Assembly (NCBI RefSeq): GCF_030253575.1
Contig: NC_080559.1
Span: 10,506,501-10,570,500 of the forward strand
From: Rhododendron vialii
Taxonomy: Eukaryota > Streptophyta > Magnoliopsida > Ericales > Ericaceae
Direction of reading: 5' to 3'
DNA: 64,000 bases
Shown: positions 26,740 through 36,100 of the stretch, in pieces
Numbering within the stretch: the stretch's first letter is position 1
How the letters are laid out: the number at the start of each line of letters is the position of its first letter
The notes under the pieces: model-generated
Told to the model about the DNA's origin: nothing
The model's input: only the letters and a program-made list of their open reading frames with translations
The model's database searches: none
Position numbers and translations under genes: made by a program

Positions 26740-28655
26740 CCGATTTGGAAGAATAGACAACTAGGTGGTTGTGTAAGAAGGCCATTAGTGGCCAATTTTT
26801 TTTTATTGCTTAACTTCTAATATTGTTCGTGTTATGGAACACATTTAGTTTATTGAATTCTACTCCATGTTATTTAGTCATGTTATTGGAATATGTTCTG
26901 CCTTCATATGACTAAAGGCCTTTACCATTTGTTGCTTCATGTTGGTTTGTAGTTTTATATGTTTTACTATTGCATAATGCAGTTGTTGGGCTATTGGTAA
27001 AACATCATAGTTTGGAAAGTGTTATTATGTGGTTCATCATGATCACTTTCCTTTTGGCCATGCAAATGGTAAAGATACCATCCTTTCATCAAAGGAAAAA
27101 ACATAAGTTAAAAAACAGGTTTCTGGGCAAAAAGAAAGCAGAAGAAACTACAGAACTTGTAAGCAACCCCTTGCAGTTCATGTTCAACAATTTTGAAAGA
27201 TAAAAGCTACAATTATCCTAGAGAGTAAAAGATGATTTGATAGCCTTGAACTAAAAAACAACTGCAATAACAGTACGATTGGAAGATGGAAATAGTACTA
27301 TTGAGAGTTAATAAGCAACCGCAACAAATTACACTTCACTAATCCTCCTGCAGGTTGATTGAATCCTTGAACTTGCCATAAAGAATTTTCTTTAACTCAG
27401 CCATTTGAACCACTTCCTCGTCAGTTAGGATTAACTCGTTGCTCGAATCCTCGAGATTCTCGTTTGTTTCCTGTCAGAAAGACAAAGATAGAAGAAAGAG
27501 TAGAGCTTAAACTAAAATAGAGAACATTTTAGAAAAGAGCCTGGAACAAATTGAACATGCATATATACACCTCACCAGTAGAAGTTGAGATCACTATAGG
27601 AAGTTGCAAAAAAAGGAGGAAAAAATCGGTGCTTTATAGCTCTAATGCGATGGGGCTAGAAATATGCAAGACAGTTGAGGATCAGTGACATCTTTTAGAC
27701 AAGTTCCGATTAGTTATTAGGGTTTTCCCCTGAATTAGGAAGCAAGCAACCCTGCATATATAAAAATCAGCACGTACATTCTAACCCATGTCAAATACAA
27801 GTTTATGAATTGTACGAAAGGAGAGGTACAGAACAAGAGAATGAAGAATAAAAAAAAAGACACGGAAGCGTTAATCAGCGTGCCTTCATTTGTAGTTATT
27901 TTTGTTAATTTGGAGAGTTAGAGCAACAAACAAGACAACTATTTTCACCCCACTGTATTGTCCTCTCTAAAAAGGTGAGTAGAGTGCTAAAAATCTGTAC
28001 TTTTCTATATTCCTAACAATGTTATCTATATATGGTATTCTAGAAGTGCCGCAATCTTAATTTCAATGGTAACAAAATAAAATATTACATTTTAAATACC
28101 TCGAATACATTTGCATGAGTATCGGAGGAGATACGTATGCCAGTAAGGATACAACTCCTAAATAGAGCCAGGAACTAACTAGTGTTCACTTTGCATTTTA
28201 GTTTTGAATGCAGTACACTTGAAATTAGGTATCTTTACAATCCGCAATCTCTTTTATGCTAGTGCTTGTCGTACAAATTTTTTTTTTTAACACCAGATTT
28301 ATTGGGAAGAAATGTTTCAGGTGATCGTACGGGTGGTATGTTTATGGGTCCTTTCTGGATTCTTTAAGTAGCTAACTGTCACTTAAGAGAATATCTCATG
28401 TAGTATTTATTCGTACCTTGCATGTTATTTTGTATCTGTTAGTAGAATGTCTACACGTACATACATACATAAGATAAAGTATAAGAAACTGCATTTTGGA
28501 AAAACCACACAAAACTGCACTATGCCAAAAATTCCTTGCTAAATGTTATGTTATACTACCTTGGTATATGTGTTTGAACTGTTATATTTAACAAAATCTG
28601 CCTTGGAGAGTAGTAATGCATTTATCTAACTATTGTACACATTCAGCCTACACCC
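26740..28655. other. Harbinger internal region between ORF1 and transposase
   Basis: There is no plus-strand gene here that I can support. The minus-strand exon-like pair at 27339-28157 is described separately. A poly-T plus AACACCAGATTTATT stretch near 28279-28303 resembles the reverse complement of a LINE-type 3' tail. Confidence 0.5.
27339..28157 (-). pseudogene. antisense two-exon fragment, possibly captured host gene end
   Basis: On the minus strand, exon A (28157-28100) lies between TTTAG| and GAG|GTATTT. Exon B (27470-27339) follows TTGTCTTTCTGACAG| and ends in TAG. Together they read in one frame: SCILTGIRISSDTHANVFE then 43 residues including [16 protein letters not shown], ending INLQED. 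The splice signals and amino-acid composition look like genuine plant exons. I recognise no family. Exon A begins mid-codon, so upstream exons existed in the source; none was found up to 28655. It lies inside the Harbinger element, so transduplication is the simplest explanation. Confidence 0.5.
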
Positions 28656-30037
28656 ATGTCATCCAGCGCTCATCCATGGCATAACGAGGATGAAGCTGTT
28701 ACCAGCGATGACGACGACTTACTTGATCTCGAATTTTTGGACTTAATGGAAAATGACAAGAAAAAAATGCCACAACGAACTAGTGAATTTACTGGTCAAG
28801 CGTACACAAATTTTTTGTTGGAAAGACACCCTCAAACCATAAAAGACGTTCTCCGTGTCGATGCATATACATTTAGAGGATTGGTGGCTGAACTTCTTGC
28901 TAGAGGACAACTACAATGGGATCATAAACGTGTTTGCCTAGAAGAGTCCTTGGCTATTTTCTTATACATATGTGGCCATTCCCAACGCCATCGATTGGCT
29001 GCTGATCGATTCCAACGCTCCACGTCGACCATAAGCGACCACTTCAAATGGATGCGTCGTGCTCTTTGCAACTTGGCACCCCACATCATTCAACCACCTA
29101 ACCTTCATGTAACGCCGCCTGAAATATTAAACGACGGTAGATATTACCCGTGGTTCCAGGTTAGTTAAATAAATATACTTACACTAATTCCTTCGCCAAT
29201 AATTCCCGTGACCAAATTATGCATTGTTTTGTAATGATATTTTGTTAAGGATTGTGTTGGAGCTATAGATGGAACACACATAGAAGCTTGGGTACCGCGT
29301 CGTAGACAAGTTGCGTATCGCGGGAGGAAGTCCACAATAACACAGAATGTTATGGCTGCTTGTTCTTTCGATATGAAGTTCACTTTTGTGTTGCCCGGTT
29401 GGGAAGGAAGTGCCCATGATGGACGTGTATTCCAATCGGCAGTAACAACCCCGGGCTATAACTTTCCGCACCCCCCACTCAGTACGTAACAATAATTACC
29501 TTTCCAATTGTAATCAATCAATATCGCACCCTATTAAATCTAACTTGTAACATTTTAGATAAGTACTATTTGGTGGATGCTGGATATACAAATATGCCGG
29601 GGTATTTAGCTCCTTATCGAGGAAGACGTTATCACAGAGAGGAATTTAATGGGCATAATACGGAGTTCCACACGCCCATGGAGTTGTTCAATTACAAGCA
29701 TTCGTCGTTGAGGAATGTGATAGAGCGATGCTTTGGAGTCCTAAAAGCAAGGTTCCCCATCCTTAAGCACATGCCAAGTTATAATGAAGCCCGTCAACCT
29801 GGAATTGTAACTGCATGTTGTGTTATTCACAATTGGATAATAATGAACAGGGGGAGGGATGAATTTTTTGATGACTTCGAGGACGACGGACAATGGGAGG
29901 GCGGAGAGAACGAGGAAGGAAATGAGGGAAATGTGGGTCCGGTAGAGCCCTTCAACTTGTCGCCACATAACACACAATTGATGGCTCAAAGGCGGACTGA
30001 AATGGCTAACTGGATGTGGGAGTCTTATGATGATTGA
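28656..30037 (+). CDS. PIF/Harbinger DDE transposase (404 aa, 3 exons)
   Basis: Exons 28656-29159, 29250-29481 and 29559-30037 join in phase to 404 residues with no internal stop. After an acidic N-terminus comes a helix-turn-helix-like region with ESLAIFLYICGHSQRHRLAA and RSTSTISDHFKWM. The DDE catalytic residues are D175 (GAIDGTHIEAW), D252 (KYYLVDAGYTNMPGYLAPYR) and E301 (RNVIERCFGVLKARFPIL). The second-to-third spacing of 48 residues is normal for this family. It should excise and insert the element at 3-bp targets in the nucleus together with ORF1. The start follows ORF1 by about 1.9 kb, so separate promoters are likely. Confidence 0.92.
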
Positions 30038-30496
30038 TCTTTAATTTAACTAGTTTCACCATGAGATTATTGAAAACAAAATTGATTGATTACGGAGAAC
30101 GTGTTTTTATTTCCGATTTATGTGAGGTGAATAGAATCATGGTGAATCTGCTGCTTTGTTTGTGCACTTTGGTTGAAAACTGTGTTATACTTGTGTTTAT
30201 GTTGGAAACTGTTACTAGAAAGTGCCCATGATGTTGGTTTGTTTTATTGTGTATTTGAGAAACCTACTAAGCTATTTCAATTGTGGAACTTGAACAATGA
30301 ATTCCATGTAAGCTATATTGGTGCAGGTTTTTTTTCCATGTAATCTGCTGCTTTGTTTTTCACAAAAATCAGCACTTTAGTTCAACATAAACATTCATTT
30401 TTTGGTTTAAATTTGGGCTTCAAATCTGCAGCTTTCGGTGCACTTTGGTTGACACGCATTACTCATGTTCATATTTATTATCGTAATGATATAGGA

Positions 30497-30829
30497 ATGA
30501 GAGGGAAAAAATTCTATGTTGTGTTCGTGGGGAGAAATCCAGGCATCTACGATTCTTGGGCAGCTTGTAGTGATCAGGTTAATCGGTTCCCAGGTGCTGT
30601 GCATAACAAATTTGCCTCATGGGATGAGGCATACAGTGCTTGGTTGGCTTACACCGGCCAAGTAGAGCAGATGGTCCCGCCTCCTATTCTTCCGTCCTTA
30701 GAGGATGCGGCTGGGTCGTCATCGGAATACACTCCTCCAGGCAGACAGTCCTTTCCGCTGTGGCTTATTCTTGCTATGACGTTCTGTTTCATTGTCGTTG
30801 TTGCTACTGTTATGTTTTACCTATTTTGA
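30497..30829 (+). CDS. third Harbinger ORF: RNase H1-type hybrid-binding domain with C-terminal membrane segment
   Basis: The frame is open from 30353; I chose the Met at 30497 because the domain begins right after it, giving 110 residues. Residues 4-50 match the RNase H1 N-terminal (viroplasmin-like) fold: KKFYVVFVGRNPGIYDSW, then C..QVNRFPGAVHNKFASWDEA. This fold is known to bind RNA:DNA hybrids or dsRNA. There is no RNase H catalytic domain. A Pro/Ser linker leads to a final hydrophobic stretch, LWLILAMTFCFIVVVATVMF, suggesting a tail-anchored membrane protein. It lies downstream of the transposase and inside the Harbinger ends. The domain match is good; membrane topology and any role in the element are inference. 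The exon structure may extend 5'. Confidence 0.68.
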   Translation: MRGKKFYVVFVGRNPGIYDSWAACSDQVNRFPGAVHNKFASWDEAYSAWLAYTGQVEQMVPPPILPSLEDAAGSSSEYTPPGRQSFPLWLILAMTFCFIVVVATVMFYLF

Positions 30830-31502
30830 TATTATGCCAAATTTGATTTGTTGTGTACTCGATCTTTAGTTGTCTCTTCGAACTTTAATTAGTAATGGTT
30901 GATGTATTGAGATGTATGCTTATGGAATTTGAGACAGGTTCTACAATTGGGATCAGAATGATTTTTAGAAAGTATCAATTTCAATTTCCAATTGTATTTG
31001 GCACCTTGAAAAAAATAGGAAGCGATCACAGTGAATTGGTACCGACGGGTCCCATTCGGAAATCTTATCGAGGCGCTCGTCGGGACTACAAAAATGAGGT
31101 GTTTGGGTCGAGTACCTTAACGCGTCTGATGCCGTTAATTCTCGCGTGAGAATCAACGGATTCTACACAAAACAAAAAAAAAAACAGCCTATGATCGTTA
31201 ATTCAAAAAAAAAAGCTGGGGATAGGAGGGAGATGGAGGAGGGTGGGAGTGGAGCGGATTGTAAAAAAAAAAAAAAAAAACCAGCCTGTGATAGTTAATT
31301 CTAAAAAAAGCTGGGAAAATGAGGAAGGTGGAGAAGGGCGGGACTGTGGTGGGGGCTCATTTTTACTGTACTCCACATGGTTGTAGTCAGACTTTAAAGT
31401 GGTGGGGGCTCATTTGTCAGCACCTTTTGGCCCCACAACAAATTGCATTCAAAACTTCATTCTGAAATAAAAACTCAAAAAGTCCAACCGAACACAGTGA
31501 TA

Positions 31503-31846
31503 GTGTATCGGCAAAAATGAAGCAAGAGGTAACAGTATCTCAGATAAATAGTGTTGGTATCTCACAAACTTAATAAAGAGATAATGTTATTTCATCGAAA
31601 ATATTTTTCTGATTGTATTTTATAACAAGGGATAAAGCAAGAGATAGTAATATCACAATGTAAACACATACAAATACTCCATTACACAATATTTAACATG
31701 TTATCTGTTATTTTTTCTGTTAAAACAGATGAGATAATAGTATCTCAGTCAATTCAATTCACAAATAAAGTAAGAGATAATTCTATTTGCCAAAAATATA
31801 ATGTATCGGCAAAAATAAAGTAAGAGATAACAGTATATTAGATAAA
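31503..31846. repeat. tandem repeat flanking the Harbinger, period about 299 bp
   Basis: Units beginning GTATCGGCAAAAAT lie at about 31505 and 31804. The end of a preceding unit is at 23955-24126, on the other side of the Harbinger insertion. Removing the Harbinger restores a third unit in register. Confidence 0.75.
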
Positions 31847-32126
31847 TAGTGTTGGTATCTCACAAACTGAACAAAGAGATAATGTTATCTCATCGAAAAT
31901 ATTTTCTGGTTGTATTTTACAACAAATGATAAAGTAAGAGATAGTAATATCACAATATAAACACATGCGGAGACTCCATTACAATGATAACGACAACAAC
32001 TGTGACAAAAACACGTGTATGCTAAGTATTTTTGGAACGCGTGTCCATATAAAGACTGAAACCACCGTGAAAAGTTTAGGTAGACTAATTGCACGTTGAA
32101 TCCTGCAGTATATCTTTGTCAACAAG
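31847..32126 (-). repeat. right 280-bp inverted repeat
   Basis: Right arm of the pair. It ends 254 bp before the pyruvate kinase start codon, so the transposon edge now lies in or next to that gene's promoter. Confidence 0.85.
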
Positions 32127-32292
32127 GTTCCCTAGAATTGAGATAGCAGTTTCGAGAAAACAATGGGTTGCTAATAAATACTCCTAGAACAGAACTGGGC
32201 GAACAGATTCGGTGGTGGAGGTACGAACTAGTAGTACGGAGTGAAACAAAACCAAAAGCATATTCCTTCCCTTCTACTCTTGTTTCCACTCG

Positions 32293-32337
<45 letters not shown>

Positions 32338-32380
32338 AAATTTCTGCTCTGTTCCACTGTGTTTAATCAGCATAGAAAAA
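32127..32380 (+). promoter_or_regulatory. pyruvate kinase 5' leader and proximal promoter
   Basis: Only 254 bp separate the transposon inverted repeat from the start codon. A CT microsatellite (about 32295-32333) sits 50-90 bp before the ATG, where plant 5' UTRs often carry pyrimidine tracts. No convincing TATA box was assigned. Promoter elements may lie inside the inverted repeat itself. Confidence 0.5.
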
Positions 32381-33085
32381 ATGCATTCGAACCACTTGCT
32401 TCTCGAAGAGCCTATCAGGATGGCCTCCATCCTCGAGCCATCAAAATCCGTAAGTCTCCCAATTCCCCCTCGATACTATTATCTCAAGATTTTCAAACAT
32501 GTGTATCAGTGTATGCATGCGTTCGAAATTCGATTCGGTACTCAAACGATGTCGGATTGTGCAGAGTTTCTTCCCCGCCATGACGAAGATCGTGGGGACT
32601 TTGGGCCCCAGGTCTCGTTCTGTCGATGTCATCTCTGGTTGTCTCAAAGCTGGAATGTCTGGTACAGTAATTTTTCCCTGCTTACTTTTCAAGTCCTATT
32701 TCGCGCGCGCACACACACATATAATCTTGTAAATAATTTTTGAAATACCCGCACAAATTTAAAAGATTAGAGAAATTGAAATCTTTACCGTACAAAAAAA
32801 ATGAAATCTTTATATTGGCTCAAAGAAATGGCGGAAAATTATACATTAGAATACTTTTTTATGATCGGGAAATGACACAATTTTTCGCATTTGACTATAA
32901 TTGCGGAACGGAACGAAGTGGAGGGAGTGCCAAATAGATATGTGTGCTTGTGTTGTGTGTTGTCTTCTATTTTACTGGATTCTTAGAGTTCAAGTAGGGG
33001 CCTTTTATGGAGGTGAAGTCCCAAGGCCAATAGGTGCCAAATTTTGCGATATAAGTTTTATACTCTTTTCGAGCAGAATTTCTGT

Positions 33086-33132
<47 letters not shown>

Positions 33133-36100
33133 CCTTGAAGGTTGAACGTCTTGATCCTTGCTGTGTAGATTGGACACCGTTTTTCTGGACTTTGGCATAC
33201 TGCCAACTGTGTTTATCTTGAGTTTTCGTTGATCGAAAATTATCTTGGTTACTTATTAAAAGTTTGACTGTGAGTATTATTTTTTTCCCGGAAGCATTGC
33301 ATAATTGTGTTTTTTGGCAAGGTTCTTAATCTGTTCTCGGGGTAGGGTTTTACTTGGCTGTTAAGTTGGAGGACTTGTGTAATGGTTTTGTGATGGTGTG
33401 ATTTCACAGTGGCTCGATTCGACTTCTCATGGGGGGACCCTGAATATCATCAAGAGACTTTGGAAAATTTGAGGGCAGCTGTAAAGGCTGCTAAGAAGCT
33501 CTGTGCTGTATGTATCTATCTGTGGATTTTTGCCTTCTGTTAAAAAAAAAAAAGGCGATAATGCTTCTGGCATTATTAGTTATGGCTCAAAATTAATTAC
33601 TATGGTTTTATTGGTTGCAATTCTTTGTACATTTTGATATGGTTTTTGATTCGTTAGTATGGTTTAGATCCTGCATTTGGTGGTTGAGAAAACTAATGGA
33701 GAATTAAAATAAAAAGGAAACTGATTTTTTTGTGTGTGGCTTTCTCCTTATTCATTTAGGGCCTTCTAATATACTAGTAGTTGTTAGCGATCGGGAGTTC
33801 TGTCAAAGGAGTTTTGAAAGCCAGCCACTTACGTCATAGGGCTGAATTAATAACATGAGTAAAATGAAATTTGAAGGTACTGCTGGTTTTGGTCTACAGG
33901 AGAATGCTTAGCGAAGTAGTTCTGAGATTATGTATGATGACATCTAAAACGTTGGAAATTGCTGCTATAGCTTCTTAGTTGTTGCTTTCCCCTAGGATTC
34001 TGGGCAAACATTCTTTTTCGGAACAAAGGAAAGGAGCAGAGCTTATATTGTTGGTCTATGCAGGTTATGCTAGATACAGTGGGTGCGGAGTTGCAGGTTG
34101 TCAACAGCACTGAGAAAACTCTTCAGCTTCAGGAGGATGGTAAAGTTATTCTAACACCTGATCATGGCCAGGAAGCTTCTTCTGAAATATTGCCTATCAA
34201 CTTTTCCGGACTGTCAAAGGTATGAATACTTGCATCTCTCGAACATTATCCGGAATGAGAATTTATGGCCTTTACAGAGCCTTAATGGGTAAATTGACTG
34301 CATGGATATAGTAAAAGCATGTTGTTGGCATCCAAAAGTGTACCAATGGTCCATTCAGAGTCTTGTTTTTGTTACTTCTGGAGTTATTTGTCCGCTAAAA
34401 GTTAGTACGCACTTGACTGTTTTATGAATGTGCACGTAATCACCTGAACGCAATTGGGACCATGGTTCCATCACATCGTAGTCACATGGTTGTGTCGGTG
34501 TTTTATACTTTTATCCTTCTCATCATACTCAAGTGCAAACTCCATCCTTACGAGGCTTTTGATGTGTTTTTCAGGCAGTGAAGAAGGGTGACACCATCTT
34601 TGTTGGTCAATACCTGTTTACCGGAAGTGAAACTACTTCTGTTTGGCTGGAGGTAGGAGGAAAAGTGTCCAATGGATGACATAGAATAGGCTTTCTTGTT
34701 TGTGTATTGGTTTGTTTGTGTGCATGTCCTTTGTGTATCAGCCGGTAGGGTACTTACGGTGTAAGTTAATGTTTTTGCATTATATTTCAACTCAAGATCT
34801 GAATCCAGCATTTGCTAGTTGCTAGTAAGTTGAAGTCATTGTATTTTGGATAGTATGAAGTTAAAAGTCAGTATGAAGTTAGAAGTCAACATAATTTTGT
34901 CCTTACTTGTGTGTATCATTGCCTTGGGTTGAGCAGGTAGATAAAGTGAGAGAGGAAGACGTGGTTTGCGTGATAAAGAATACTGCAACATTGACAGGCT
35001 CATTGTTCACCCTGCATGCCTCTCAAGTTCATATTGATTTGCCAACCCTCTCTGATAAAGATAAGGAGGTGAGTCCAGCTCTTAAACACTAAATTCTGTA
35101 TCTGTTTGTACAACCTTTCATGCAGAGGAAATGGATGTAATACATGAATGTGGAACAATGGATACCATTCTGTGCAGAATTTGTGCATGGAGTTTGCGTG
35201 TTTTAGCTCACTGCTTGCCATGAAGGCAACTGCATTTACGAGTTATTTCCATTTTGATGCACTGCTTTTAGAGTGTAGTAGATATCAGTCGGAACTTTGT
35301 TTGTGAGGGGATATGTAAGTTTTGTCATGCAGAAACTTCAAATAAAATGGGTTAAATTCGTTGTTTGTTGCCATTGATTGTGACAGTGCAATTGTACGCT
35401 TTATCTGACCCCGTATTCAAACCCTGACCTTTGGCCATTAAGGTTCTTAAAACAATGGTTTATCTAAAGTAACCAGATAATGTAAGGTAATTGATTTTCA
35501 CATTGCCCTTTTTACCATTTGCACTGCCTTTTTTGTCTGCATTAATGTGAATTTACAACGTCCTTTCATGTAGAAAACTGAACAAGCAAAAGGGCAATAT
35601 TGTAATTTCACATGAATAACGTAAAGAACAGAGGATATAAATTAGGGCAGAATGAAAATCACTACCCCTTAGGTAATTTGCATCTAAGATGTGCTGCGCT
35701 TGTGTTCCTCACTTGCTGCCATGACTTCATTGCACAGTACATTTGGTGAGTGATCAATATTCATTTCAGGTAATTAGTACGTGGGGTGTAAAGAACAAGA
35801 TCGACTTCCTCTCTCTATCATATACTCGGCATGCAGAAGATGTTCGTGAAGTAAGACATTACTTGCCTAGTCTCTTTATTTTCGGGTCTTGTTTCTTTAA
35901 TTTTCCCAACATTCAGGTGTTTTGAGTAAGTCTGGTAACATGCTTCCATGTTCTATAATGTAGGCCCGGGAGTTCCTATCCAAGCTTGGAGATCTCAGTC
36001 AAACGCACATTTTTGCAAAAATTGAGAACGTAGAGGTGAGTTCCATTGTAGTGGACCAGTGGTAGCAAAATGAGCTTCCCTTTGCATTCTGATGTAAGTA

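Larger units (their letters stand above)
24127..31499 (+). mobile_element. PIF/Harbinger DNA transposon, apparently complete (7,373 bp)
   Basis: The left end CGCTGTGTTTGGTT and the reverse complement of the right end CACTGTGTTCGGTT match at 12 of 14 bases. Further inside, both share TTTTTGAGTT. The flanks are ATC (24124-24126) and ATA (31500-31502), a 3-bp target duplication with one mismatch. Inside on the plus strand are the two genes expected of the superfamily, a Myb/SANT-like ORF1 and a DDE_Tnp_4-type transposase, plus a third ORF. Both core genes read through without stops, so the copy could be autonomous; activity is not shown. The tandem repeat around it supplies an internal empty-site comparison (31790-31815). 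Confidence 0.88.
19460..32126. mobile_element. 12.7-kb structure bounded by 280-bp terminal inverted repeats
   Basis: The segment 19460-19739 and the reverse complement of 31847-32126 are both 280 bp and by eye well over 80% identical. Both start CTTGTTGACAA at the outer end and share ACGTGCAATTAGTC, ACGCGTTCCAAAAATAC, AAAATACAACCAGAAAATAT and TTTGTGAGATACCAACACTA. Long TIRs of this kind suggest a Mutator-like element with other elements inserted into it. No matching 8-11 bp target duplication was found and no MuDR-type transposase was recognised inside. Two solo copies in opposite orientation is therefore an alternative. Confidence 0.6.
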
